Assembly (NCBI RefSeq): GCF_003014695.1
Contig: NZ_PYAS01000031.1
Location: 1 to 32,784, forward strand
Reading direction: 5' to 3'
DNA length: 32,784 nucleotides
Origin: Dyadobacter jiangsuensis
GTDB taxonomy: Bacteria > Bacteroidota > Bacteroidia > Cytophagales > Spirosomataceae
Position numbers and translations under genes: made by a program. Under the pieces are notes generated by a model. That model saw only the letters and a list, made by a program, of their open reading frames with translations. It did not search any database and had not been told where the DNA came from. Below, in pieces: positions 23,945 to 32,689 of the stretch; the stretch's first letter is position 1, and each line of letters opens with the position of its first letter.

Positions 23945-24877
23945 TTAAAAAAGTTTATTCATCGAAGTCCGCACTCTTTTTTGCAGACTGTAAAAATCAA
24001 TTTTCCAGGTATTCTTATAATAGGCTACAATAATAGCCTCTTTTTGCCGTAACGCGGCCTGTGCCTGCGCCTTTGTTACGCCGCTCGGGCTCGTCCCTTC
24101 CGGTATGGAGTTCACAATCTTCTCGAAACCCGCCTTTCCTTCTGTAAGCATCATGGCGATCATCTCCACAAAATCCTCGTCAAAGGCTGAGGAACTATAA
24201 GCAGTAATAAACCCATCGCGGCGCGCATCGGCATCACTCCAGTTGATCCAGTTCCCACCCTGATAATATGACTTTGAAATGTTCTTGTATTCAACGGGAT
24301 AGAACACCGTCTGATGCAGAATATGACCAAATTCGTGGTGAATCGTGTGCAGGAACCAGTCTTTGACAAAAGACGAATCCCTTCCGGGATCGTAACCTGC
24401 CATGCCTTTGATCTTGAAAAGATTTACCCCATACAAAATCACTTTCCGGCCACCTTCCGCGGTTCCCAAGGTAATCGAGCCCTCGGTGTTGTATTCATTA
24501 CTGCCGGAGAGAATGAAGAATTTGGGCGAATACTTATTGTAAAAAACCTTCCCCGCTTCCTCTACGTAAGGGGTTGTCCACGCCTTCTTGATGGTGCTAA
24601 GCAACGGTACCACCTGCGCCTCGTCCGGCGGCACCAGCGTTTTCGTCAGATTCCCGAATTCGAACTGATCCCACTTATACTTTGCGGAAATATTGTAAGG
24701 CACCACCAGGCTATCCTGAATCCACTTGTCAATCGGCCCCTCCGCCCATACGTCGCCGCCCAGTCCGGGAATATCTTCTACATTGCCCAGGCTTTCTTCC
24801 TTGCAGGACGTCATGGTCGTGCTCGCCAGCAGGGCAGCAACAATGCAGTGGGTAAAACTTCTGAATATCGTTTTCAT
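23945..24877 (-). CDS. Substrate import-associated zinc metallohydrolase lipoprotein
   Basis: The 310-residue protein has a lipobox ending at Cys25 (TMTSC) and the zinc-peptidase motif HEFGH at 181-185. A downstream EDFVEMIA stretch could give the third metal ligand of a gluzincin-type site. This matches the family of SusCD-associated HExxH lipoproteins (TIGR04549-like, from memory). The probable role is cutting a peptide or other substrate at the cell surface for uptake by the SusCD pair; the substrate is unknown. It sits between the SusD gene (15-bp gap) and DUF4302 gene (6-bp gap). Confidence 0.85.
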   Translation of the reverse strand: MKTIFRSFTHCIVAALLASTTMTSCKEESLGNVEDIPGLGGDVWAEGPIDKWIQDSLVVPYNISAKYKWDQFEFGNLTKTLVPPDEAQVVPLLSTIKKAWTTPYVEEAGKVFYNKYSPKFFILSGSNEYNTEGSITLGTAEGGRKVILYGVNLFKIKGMAGYDPGRDSSFVKDWFLHTIHHEFGHILHQTVFYPVEYKNISKSYYQGGNWINWSDADARRDGFITAYSSSAFDEDFVEMIAMMLTEGKAGFEKIVNSIPEGTSPSGVTKAQAQAALRQKEAIIVAYYKNTWKIDFYSLQKRVRTSMNKLF

Positions 24878-24892
24878 GGTTGAATGGCTTTC

Positions 24893-26365
24893 TTACCTGG
24901 GATTCTGTGCAATACCTGAAATTGCTGCTGTCTGCGGGATCTGCAATACCCTGCGATTATCCCCAGCAGGAACTGAAATGACCGATCCGCTCCGGGTTTG
25001 GTGTGTCACCGTCCTGTTATAACGCTGAATGTCAAACCAACGCATTCCCTCCTGAACGAACTCGACACGCTTGAATGCCAATACGGTTTCCACAATATTG
25101 TTTCTCAGGTTATTTGTCCTGAAATAGCTCTGCATACTCGCCGCAGTCACCTTATGCTGAGACGCATCATAGTTATCGACCCTTTTACTGATGTAAGTAT
25201 TGAGGTCGGTGAGACAGGCGGCTGTATTATTGAGATAGGCATTGGCCTCGATTTTGTTGAAGAGCACCTCTTCGACCGTAAATGCCGGCAACATCACATA
25301 GGGAAGCCCTATCTCCGCATTGACGGACTCGCGGACGAAATACTCCGTTAATTTGGGTATAAAGTAATTGTTATCGCCCCGGTAGTAAAGTGGGTACGCC
25401 CATCCGGCACTTCCCGTGATAATCCTCTCTCCGTCCGAGATCTCCTGCCATTTCGGGTATGTCATACCATATCTGTAATTAGCTACGTACCGTCCGTAAG
25501 TCGATGAAGTTTCTATCAGCAGCAAATTGGCATTCTGGTTTGCACGGGAATAGAGCCTGAACAATTCTTCCGGCGAAAGACTGGAATAAGTGGTGTTCCA
25601 CGGGCGGAGGTTTTCGGCGAAGTTGTTACCCGGAAATGCGGCAGTCGTGTATTGCAGCACTTTTTGATAGTCTTTTTTCACCAGATAAAAGCGGCTCGCA
25701 AATGCATTGGCAGCAGCGATATTGAAATGGTATTTGGGCACGGTATAAGTGCCGTCACTGATGAGCGGAAGTCCTTCCAGCAAGTCCTTTTCTATCATCT
25801 GATACACACCGGCTACCGTGCCTCGCTCGTATTGTTTGATCACAACATCTTCCGGCACGGTTACGTACGGAACGCCCGGGCTGTCGTTGGCTTGCTGCGG
25901 GTCAAAAAACCGGCAGTAGTAGTTTACCAGCATGAAATGCGCATACGCCCGGGCCAGCAATGCCTCGCCTTTCTGCGCATTGTATTTTTCGGGGTCTGCA
26001 ACTTTGCTGATAATATCCAGCGCTTCGTTCGCCACCGAAATCGCCCGGTAGCATTCCGCCCAGTACTGGTCCGGCGAATCCTGTTCATCCACGGTTGCTT
26101 CTACGACTTCGAAAAGGAACGAGGCACGGTTTGTCTTATCGTCCTGCCCGGCCCCCTTGTCGGCCACATTGTCACTCATTCCTTCCGAGAATACAATGTA
26201 GCCAGCCTGCGGATAAGCCGTCGTAAGCAATTGGGATACCTGCTTGGGCGTGTTGATAATCGCCCGGGTACTGTCCGGCTCCTTCGAAAGAAAATCCTCA
26301 CAACCGGCCAGCGCCAGCAGTGGGAGGATCAGCACGATTGTTTTTATTTTTTTGATGGTAGTCAT
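24893..26365 (-). CDS. SusD/RagB-family nutrient-binding lipoprotein
   Basis: The 490-residue protein has a lipobox ending at Cys22 (LALAGC) followed by EDFLSKEPD, typical of SusD starts. TPR-like helices include KGEALLARAYAHFMLVNYY, and the C-terminal part ends with the family motif REGMRWFDIQR-like VQEGMRWFDIQRYNR. SusD sits over the SusC barrel and captures the ligand. The start ATG at 26365 gives the signal peptide. The gap to the SusC gene upstream is 28 bp. Confidence 0.92.
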   Translation of the reverse strand: MTTIKKIKTIVLILPLLALAGCEDFLSKEPDSTRAIINTPKQVSQLLTTAYPQAGYIVFSEGMSDNVADKGAGQDDKTNRASFLFEVVEATVDEQDSPDQYWAECYRAISVANEALDIISKVADPEKYNAQKGEALLARAYAHFMLVNYYCRFFDPQQANDSPGVPYVTVPEDVVIKQYERGTVAGVYQMIEKDLLEGLPLISDGTYTVPKYHFNIAAANAFASRFYLVKKDYQKVLQYTTAAFPGNNFAENLRPWNTTYSSLSPEELFRLYSRANQNANLLLIETSSTYGRYVANYRYGMTYPKWQEISDGERIITGSAGWAYPLYYRGDNNYFIPKLTEYFVRESVNAEIGLPYVMLPAFTVEEVLFNKIEANAYLNNTAACLTDLNTYISKRVDNYDASQHKVTAASMQSYFRTNNLRNNIVETVLAFKRVEFVQEGMRWFDIQRYNRTVTHQTRSGSVISVPAGDNRRVLQIPQTAAISGIAQNPR

Positions 26366-26393
26366 ATCATTCCTTATGAATCATCCTCGAACC

Positions 26394-29300
26394 TTACAAT
26401 GTCAGTTTTAAAGCAACTGTAAATTGCTTTTGAATCGGCTGCGCTACCCCACCCGAATTAAAAAACTCTGGGTCCTGACCTTTCAGTCTTTTATCCGAAT
26501 AAATCAGCCACGGGTTGATCGACGACAGCTGTATGCTCGCCGCCTTAAATCCATAACGGGAAATCACCTGCAATGGTAACTTGTACGCCAGCGACACCGA
26601 CTTCAACCGCACAAAATCCCCCTTAGCAACGCGTTCAGTCGAATAGTTATAAATATTGTATGGATAGGTACCCTGGAGATACAGTAATTCCAGCTGATCC
26701 GAAATCGAAGGTTTTGCAGGATACCTTTCATCACCAGGAATCACCCAGCGGTCGTAAAACTCTTTCGGCATCGCATCCAGATCGCTAAATGCGCCCTTAA
26801 ACAAGGGATTGAGCCTGATTTTATTACCTGCCTGGTAAGTAAAGAACACATTGAGTGTTAGCCCCTTGTAAGTCAGGGTATTATTAAACCCTCCCGTAAA
26901 TGGGGGATCAACCGGTCCTTCATATTTGAGATACTGGACATTCTGATCCTGCAAATACACATCGGAGCTTACTTCTCCTTTTTCGTTGATAAAGATGGGA
27001 ACACCGGTTTTAGGGTTCAATGCGTTATAATCGATCGAGTAAAGGCTGCGCACCGGCTTACCCTGCACATTGGCCCCTTCCGCTTTCACGAGATCGAATA
27101 TCCCGGGGCTGTTATCCACGTTCGTAATGAGCGTGTGCGAGTAGCCGAATGTGATGCGGGAGCGAAAATCCCAGTCGCGGGTTTTGAGTAATACGCCATC
27201 AACAGAAAAATCGGCACCATAGGATTCCATATCCGCGTAGTTGGCAACCTTATAGATTTGCCCGCCAATCCCGGATGTCTTAATCTGGTCGATCAGGTCA
27301 AAGCTGTTGCGAACGTAGCCATCCAACGTAAAATTGATGCGGTTAGCGAACAAACCTACATCCAACCCGACATTCCCGCTGTACAATTTTTCCCATGTAA
27401 GTTCCGTATTCTGCAACGCTGCAAGCTGGATCGCCGATTCCTTTTCATCCGCATACGGTCTGCGCGTGATGATGCTTTGGAGCAATACCGCCGCATTCGT
27501 GGCCGGACCGGTATCTGCCGAGAGCCCGTAGCTCAACCGCAAGCGCCCCATGCTCAGCCAGCTCAGGTTTTTGAAAAAATTCTCACGGTCGAAGTTCCAG
27601 GAACCGGCGATGGTGTACGTAGGCAACCACCGCGCAATCGCAGACTTCCCAAAGCGGTTGGAGCCGTCGTAACGAACGTAGCCAGTCACGTTGTACTTCC
27701 CATCCAGCGTATAGCCAAGGCTTCCGTAAAACGCCGCGAAACGCTCATAATCCATCTGCATTCCGTAGTACTGGAAGTTGGTTTCAATTGTTTGCTTCAA
27801 AATGCGGTAATCCACAAAAGGAGTACCTCCCTGATCGTACTGGAATCCGTAACCCGTATTGTTGGAATTTTGGCGATTGGTGAATTTCACTTCCTGTCCC
27901 ACCAATGCATTGACTTCATGCCTTTCCCCGAATTTCTGGTTATAGCGAAGGTTGTTGCGGACGTTGTAAAAAAGCATCTGGTCCTCATTGCGGTTATAGA
28001 AACCGCCGCTCGGCAGAACTACTACCGGATTCGCATTCGGGTCGTCGGGATCGACGTAGAGATATTTATTAGCCGCCGCAATGGTAGCGTTGTCGGCTGC
28101 CCGATAGGCATTCGCCATATTGCTATGCTCGGTGATAATGTGCTCACGGCCTGTCTGAATGTACCGCAGGGCACCAAGGAAATCGTAGCTCAGATGGTCC
28201 GTGAGCTTGTAGGACAGATTTCCTTGTAGTTTAATATCTGCTAGTGTGAGGTTAAGCCTGTTGTTGGCGAGCTCGGAAACGATATTGAATGGTGCAAAAT
28301 TTCTTCTGAAGAATTCAAGATTGCCGTTCTGATCGTAGGCAGTGAGCGTCCGGCTGGTATTCAATGCATAACTGAACGGGTTGATATCGAAATCGCGGTC
28401 AAACTTACCTTCTACCGGGTTGCTCCTTCTGCTTAATGAGCCCGGCGCTTGCTGCCGCCTAACCGAAGCCAGCGTCGTCAAACCAATACTCAGGCGATCC
28501 GAAAGCTGGTAGTTATTGTTAAAATTAAGGGTATACCTTTTTACCTTATCGGCGATCGTCCAGCCATTGTCGTCCAGGTAACTCACCGACGCGTACGAGC
28601 TAGATTTCTCCGTTCCAAACGAAACACTCAGGGAATGCTCATGGATGAAATTCTGCTTGAAAAGAACATCGAACCAGTCGGTATTGGCTTTCGCATACCC
28701 TAGCAAAAACTGACGCCTCTTTTCCGGATTATTCATCAGATCAAAATCTCCATTATCATTGCCCACCTGAATCAGATTGTACATCTTTCCATAAACGCCG
28801 TAGTCAGGTTTGGAAAGGATACCCGTACCCAAATAGCCGTCCCGCTCCAAATTCCCCAGCACCGACATTTGCTGTGCCGAGTTCATGATATTGAAATTGC
28901 GGTAAGAAGGCACAAGCTGCGTACTGAAATTCCCGGAATAGGTGATTACCGGCTTGCCGCTCTTACCCTTTTTCGTCGTAATCACAATCACCCCGTTCAT
29001 CGCACGGGCGCCGTACAATGCAGCCGCAGCTGCGTCTTTCAATATGTCGAAAGTCTCGATGTCGTTCGGGTTAAGCCCTGCCACGGCGGAGCCTAGCAAT
29101 GTGGTCGGGTCACCGCTGGAAAGCTGGTCGTTGGAGATATTGACGATATCTTCCTGCACAACGCCATCGATTACCCAAAGTGGTTTGTTGGCTCCATTCA
29201 GGGAGGTAGCACCGCGAATACGGATCTTGGGAGCTGCTCCGAAAGTACCGGACACGTTCTGAATCGAAACCCCCGCTGCACGGCCTTCGAGCATCTTGCT

Positions 29301-29753
29301 GACGTCGGGCAAACCGTCGATTTTCACGTCGTCAGTTTTTAGCGTTACCGCCGAACCGGTGAATTTGTCCTTATCAATCTGCTGAAAACCAGTGACGACC
29401 ACATCCTGCAAGCCTACTGCGTCCTCAACAAGTTCGATGGTCAGGCTCCGGGCTGCTTTCACCTCTTTGGGCAAGAAGCCGATCATGGTAACCACAAGTG
29501 TGGCATTGTCGGAAACGCCCTGCAACAGAAACTCACCTTTTTCATTCGTGACGGTGCCTTTCTGCAAGCCTTTCACCCGCACGGTCGACCCTATCAGCGG
29601 CTCGCCGGTGCTGCTTTTTACGACACCTTTCACGTCGATATCTGCGGCAAATGCAAAGGAAGAAAACGGAGAAGCGAAAACGGACAGAAAGAAGACACCC
29701 AGGAGCAACGCAATAAGCCGACTCAGGCCACTGATCCGATAGAAAAGATTCAT
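26394..29753 (-). CDS. SusC/RagA-family TonB-linked outer-membrane transporter
   Basis: The 1119-residue protein has a long signal peptide (about 1-36, ending SFAFAA). A carboxypeptidase-regulatory-like domain (about 40-115) begins DVKGVVKSSTGEPLIGSTV. A TonB-box-like VGLQDVVVTGFQQ and a plug follow, with the SusC signature around 165-265 (GAAPKIRIRGATSLNGANKP, then DIETFDILKDAAAAALYGAR and GVIVITTKKG). A large barrel ends at FTVALKLTL. It imports ligand delivered by the SusD partner using TonB energy. It is first of the four-gene uptake operon. No sigma/anti-sigma pair or hybrid two-component regulator is beside it. Confidence 0.94.
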   Translation of the reverse strand: MNLFYRISGLSRLIALLLGVFFLSVFASPFSSFAFAADIDVKGVVKSSTGEPLIGSTVRVKGLQKGTVTNEKGEFLLQGVSDNATLVVTMIGFLPKEVKAARSLTIELVEDAVGLQDVVVTGFQQIDKDKFTGSAVTLKTDDVKIDGLPDVSKMLEGRAAGVSIQNVSGTFGAAPKIRIRGATSLNGANKPLWVIDGVVQEDIVNISNDQLSSGDPTTLLGSAVAGLNPNDIETFDILKDAAAAALYGARAMNGVIVITTKKGKSGKPVITYSGNFSTQLVPSYRNFNIMNSAQQMSVLGNLERDGYLGTGILSKPDYGVYGKMYNLIQVGNDNGDFDLMNNPEKRRQFLLGYAKANTDWFDVLFKQNFIHEHSLSVSFGTEKSSSYASVSYLDDNGWTIADKVKRYTLNFNNNYQLSDRLSIGLTTLASVRRQQAPGSLSRRSNPVEGKFDRDFDINPFSYALNTSRTLTAYDQNGNLEFFRRNFAPFNIVSELANNRLNLTLADIKLQGNLSYKLTDHLSYDFLGALRYIQTGREHIITEHSNMANAYRAADNATIAAANKYLYVDPDDPNANPVVVLPSGGFYNRNEDQMLFYNVRNNLRYNQKFGERHEVNALVGQEVKFTNRQNSNNTGYGFQYDQGGTPFVDYRILKQTIETNFQYYGMQMDYERFAAFYGSLGYTLDGKYNVTGYVRYDGSNRFGKSAIARWLPTYTIAGSWNFDRENFFKNLSWLSMGRLRLSYGLSADTGPATNAAVLLQSIITRRPYADEKESAIQLAALQNTELTWEKLYSGNVGLDVGLFANRINFTLDGYVRNSFDLIDQIKTSGIGGQIYKVANYADMESYGADFSVDGVLLKTRDWDFRSRITFGYSHTLITNVDNSPGIFDLVKAEGANVQGKPVRSLYSIDYNALNPKTGVPIFINEKGEVSSDVYLQDQNVQYLKYEGPVDPPFTGGFNNTLTYKGLTLNVFFTYQAGNKIRLNPLFKGAFSDLDAMPKEFYDRWVIPGDERYPAKPSISDQLELLYLQGTYPYNIYNYSTERVAKGDFVRLKSVSLAYKLPLQVISRYGFKAASIQLSSINPWLIYSDKRLKGQDPEFFNSGGVAQPIQKQFTVALKLTL

Positions 29754-29825
29754 AAAAATAAGTATAAGTCTAACCCCAAATAACTGTCCGTCCGCCCAAA
29801 GCGGGTTTAAAAATTAATAGATTCA

Positions 29826-29839
29826 ATAATACGTATTAT
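29826..29839. promoter_or_regulatory. 14-bp palindrome, possible operator
   Basis: ATAATACGTATTAT is perfectly self-complementary and lies 73-86 bp before the SusC start, where a dimeric regulator could bind. No cognate regulator was identified. Confidence 0.35.
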
Positions 29840-29996
29840 CACACGAAAAGCGAAAACAATCTGCCACTGCGGTGACAAAAATTAAAGCGATGCCAATTGA
29901 ATAAAAACAACAGAATATACTCAATACGCACAAAAACCCGATACCGTTGAAGCGCGTAGCGTTATTTTGACAAATTATCTCTCTAAAAACACTGCG

Positions 29997-30029
29997 AAAT
30001 CGCATTTTATTGTCCCGAAAATGCGATTT
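29997..30029 (-). terminator. Hairpin after siroheme gene, possible terminator
   Basis: A perfect 12-bp stem (AAATCGCATTTT with AAAATGCGATTT) with a 9-nt loop starts 8 bp after the stop codon. It is followed on the minus strand by CGCAGTGTTTTT, so the T-run is delayed; termination is plausible but weaker than at other sites here. Confidence 0.5.
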
Positions 30030-30037
30030 AAGCGGTT

Positions 30038-30625
30038 TCAGCGGACATCTTTTTTGTTTTCTGTCAAAACCGAAGTAATGCGGTTCAGTTCGTCGACTTT
30101 CGAGGCGAAATCACCTTTCAGCATGTCACGCACTGCTTTGAGTTGCTCCATCGCCGTTTCGAGATTATCGGGCAGTGCTTCTCCCAGGACTTCTTTGAGT
30201 CGTTTGGCCAATGTGGGAGACATTCCGTTTGTGGAAATGGCCACTTTGAGATTGCCTTTCCTGACAACCGAGGAGAGGTAGAAATCGCAGATATCAGGCG
30301 TGTCGGCCACATTCGCCAGCATATGCCGGGCACGGGCGGCTTCCCATATCCGTTGGTTCTCCGGCTTATCGTTAGTCGCGACGATCACCAGGTCTTTTCC
30401 CAGCAGATCGTCGTCTTCGAATTTCCGCACAATTAGATTTATTCGGGAATTGGCCTCGGCAATGCTTCTTATTTCCTCGCGGATTTCGGGGGCTACGAGC
30501 GTTACCCGGGCGAGCGGAGAATTGTCAAGAACGGCAGTAATTTTTTCCAAACCCACATAGCCGCCGCCCACAATGAGCGTGTGCAGGTTTTCGAGTTTCA
30601 GGAATATCGGGAATAGATTGTTCAT
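30038..30625 (-). CDS. Precorrin-2 dehydrogenase / sirohydrochlorin ferrochelatase
   Basis: The 195-residue protein begins NLFPIFLKLENLHTLIVGGG. The NAD-binding loop GGGYVG (20-25) follows, then VATND, ANVADTPDICDFYLSS and KVAISTNGMSPTLAKRLKE, the pattern of the CysG N-terminal half and Met8/SirC. It oxidises precorrin-2 to sirohydrochlorin and may insert iron to give sirohaem, the cofactor of sulfite and nitrite reductases. The methyltransferase half of CysG is absent, so precorrin-2 must come from a separate SUMT gene outside the window. It is divergent from the ABC-F gene with a 108-bp shared promoter region. Confidence 0.9.
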   Translation of the reverse strand: MNNLFPIFLKLENLHTLIVGGGYVGLEKITAVLDNSPLARVTLVAPEIREEIRSIAEANSRINLIVRKFEDDDLLGKDLVIVATNDKPENQRIWEAARARHMLANVADTPDICDFYLSSVVRKGNLKVAISTNGMSPTLAKRLKEVLGEALPDNLETAMEQLKAVRDMLKGDFASKVDELNRITSVLTENKKDVR

Positions 30626-30629
30626 TGAC

Positions 30630-30637
30630 CAAATTTA
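30630..30637 (-). promoter_or_regulatory. -7 element immediately before siroheme gene
   Basis: On the minus strand TAAATTTG, a perfect TAnnTTTG, ends 4 bp before the ATG at 30625, predicting a leaderless or nearly leaderless mRNA. A -33 TTG is not evident. Confidence 0.45.
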
Positions 30638-30721
30638 CATAAATAACCCGTTCATAACGACACCGTAAATGCCTTTATAACTATTCCAACATCGCGCTTT
30701 TTCTATCTGCTTCTTTCCCCG

Positions 30722-30729
30722 TACCTTTG
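30722..30729 (+). promoter_or_regulatory. -7 element immediately before ABC-F gene
   Basis: TACCTTTG, a perfect TAnnTTTG, ends 4 bp before the ATG at 30734, with a T-rich -33-like CTTTTTC at about 30697-30703. The transcript should begin at or within a few bases of the start codon. Confidence 0.5.
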
Positions 30730-30733
30730 CACC

Positions 30734-32680
30734 ATGATCGCGATTACGAACCTCAGCTATTTCCTGGGCGACCGTGCATTGTACGACGGCGCCTCGCTAC
30801 ATATAAAGCCAAAACAAAAGATCGGGCTTATCGGACTGAACGGTACCGGCAAGTCCACCCTCCTGCGCATGATCAACGGAGAATTCCAGCCCGACGGCGG
30901 CTCGATCTCCAAAGCCGGCGATTGCACCATCGGCTTCCTCAACCAGGATTTGCTTTCGTATCAAACCGAAGATTCGATCCTTTCGGTGGCCATGCAGGCA
31001 TTTGAAAGACAGAATGTTCTTCAAGTGCAAATGGATAAAATCCTGCATGACATGGAGCATAACTATACAGATGACCTCGTGGATAAGCTTGCACGCGTGC
31101 AGGAAGAATTCGAGGCACTGGACGGCTATTCGGTCCAATCCAAGGCGGAAGCGATACTGGAAGGCCTTGGTTTTTCCACAGCGGACCTCAATCTGCCGCT
31201 GCGCCAATTCTCGGGAGGATGGCGAATGCGCGTAATGCTCGCAAAACTGCTTTTGCAAAAACCGTCATTGCTCATGCTCGATGAGCCAACCAACCACTTG
31301 GACCTTCCATCGATCCAATGGGTGGAGAAATATACGCAGAGTTATGAAGGAGCGGTGATCGTCGTTTCCCACGACCGCCAGTTCCTCGACAATACGATTG
31401 ATACAACTGTGGAAGTTTCGGGTGGTAAACTCAATTACTACGCCGGAAATTATTCATATTACCTGGAAGAGAAAGCACTCCGCAATGATATTCAGCGCGG
31501 CGCTTACGAAAACCAGCAAGCCAAGATCCGCCAGACTGAACGCTTCATCGAGCGTTTTAAAGCCAAAGCAACCAAATCACGCCAGGTACAAAGTCGTGTG
31601 AAGGCATTGGACAGGATGGACGTCGTTGATCAGGTTCTGGACGAAAATGCAAAAGTGCATTTCCGCTTCCAGTTTACGACTCAGCCGGGCCGTCACGTAT
31701 TCCAATTGGAAGATGCATCCAAGGCCTACGGCGACAAGGTGATTCTTGACGCTACCAATATCAGCATGGAGCGCGGCGACAAGATCGCGCTGATCGGTGC
31801 TAACGGTCGCGGTAAGTCTACGGTACTCCGCATTGTGGCCGGTACCGAGCCTATTGAGGGCAAGAGAAGGCTGGGGCATAATGTATCGTTTACATTCTAC
31901 GCCCAGCACCAGCTCGAATCCCTCAACGTGGCACACAACCTCATCGAGGAATTGAAATATGCCAACCCTACCAAGACCGAAACCGAATTGCGGACTGTGT
32001 TGGGCTGTTTCCTCTTTACCGGAGATGATGTTTTCAAAAAGATCAAAGTGCTTTCCGGGGGTGAGAAATCGCGGGTGGCATTGGCTAAGGTATTGCTTTC
32101 ACAGGCAAACTTCCTCCTGCTCGATGAGCCTACGAACCACTTGGATATGCAATCGGTCAATATCCTGATCCAGGCATTGCAGCAATATGAGGGAAGCTAC
32201 ATTGTCGTTTCCCACGACCGCTATTTCGTAGAGAACATTGCGAACAAGATCTGGTACATTGAAGACCACCAAATTAAAGAATATCCTGGTACTTATGAGG
32301 AGTATGAGATTTGGGTGGAAGAGCGCGGATTGCAATCGGCGGTGAGCGAAAAGGTGCAAGTAAGCAGCGCACCTCCGCAGAAGAGCCAGGCTGCCGCTGC
32401 CAGTCAGAGTAAAAACAATGGCAAACCTCAATCCAACGAGGACGCTCAAAAGCTGAAAAAGGCAAGAAAAAAGATCGAGGAACTGGAAGACACCATTAAC
32501 AATCTCGAAGTAAGAAAAGCGGAAACCGAAGGCAAATTATCGGATCCAAAAATTTACAATGACTCCATTGCATTAGCTGAAATGAACCGTTTTTATGCGG
32601 ATATCAAGCAAAAGCTGGAACAGAGTACGGAGGATTGGGAAAACCTGATGCTGGAAGTGGAGGAGCTTTCGGGAAAATAG
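30734..32680 (+). CDS. ABC-F family ATPase
   Basis: The 648-residue soluble protein has two ABC ATPase domains and no membrane segment. Domain 1 has Walker A GLNGTGKST (34-42), signature FSGGW (159-163) and Walker B LLMLDEPTNHLD. A linker of charged helices (about 230-310) carries RFIERFKAKATKSRQVQSR, the P-site tRNA interaction motif region. Domain 2 has GANGRGKST, LSGGEKSR and LLLLDEPTNHLD. After a Gln/Ser/Ala-rich linker (about 535-570), a coiled-coil tail (about 575-648) follows, as in Uup/YheS-like members. ABC-F proteins act on ribosomes to relieve stalled translation; some give antibiotic resistance, but nothing here points to that. It is a single-gene unit closed by the repeat-borne terminator. 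Confidence 0.92.
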   Translation: MIAITNLSYFLGDRALYDGASLHIKPKQKIGLIGLNGTGKSTLLRMINGEFQPDGGSISKAGDCTIGFLNQDLLSYQTEDSILSVAMQAFERQNVLQVQMDKILHDMEHNYTDDLVDKLARVQEEFEALDGYSVQSKAEAILEGLGFSTADLNLPLRQFSGGWRMRVMLAKLLLQKPSLLMLDEPTNHLDLPSIQWVEKYTQSYEGAVIVVSHDRQFLDNTIDTTVEVSGGKLNYYAGNYSYYLEEKALRNDIQRGAYENQQAKIRQTERFIERFKAKATKSRQVQSRVKALDRMDVVDQVLDENAKVHFRFQFTTQPGRHVFQLEDASKAYGDKVILDATNISMERGDKIALIGANGRGKSTVLRIVAGTEPIEGKRRLGHNVSFTFYAQHQLESLNVAHNLIEELKYANPTKTETELRTVLGCFLFTGDDVFKKIKVLSGGEKSRVALAKVLLSQANFLLLDEPTNHLDMQSVNILIQALQQYEGSYIVVSHDRYFVENIANKIWYIEDHQIKEYPGTYEEYEIWVEERGLQSAVSEKVQVSSAPPQKSQAAAASQSKNNGKPQSNEDAQKLKKARKKIEELEDTINNLEVRKAETEGKLSDPKIYNDSIALAEMNRFYADIKQKLEQSTEDWENLMLEVEELSGK

Positions 32681-32689
32681 AAAGAATGT

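Larger units (their letters stand above)
29754..30037. other. Intergenic region upstream of SusC
   Basis: About 284 A/T-rich bases with no gene. Two structures are seen: a 14-bp palindrome (29826-29839) and a hairpin next to the siroheme gene stop (29997-30029). A one-mismatch -7 element on the minus strand (AATTTTTG) lies at 29876-29883, without a good -33 match. Confidence 0.5.

Noticed and set aside
27258..28229. 323-codon plus-strand open frame inside the SusC gene
   Set aside because: It is antisense to the SusC barrel, with no domain or promoter.
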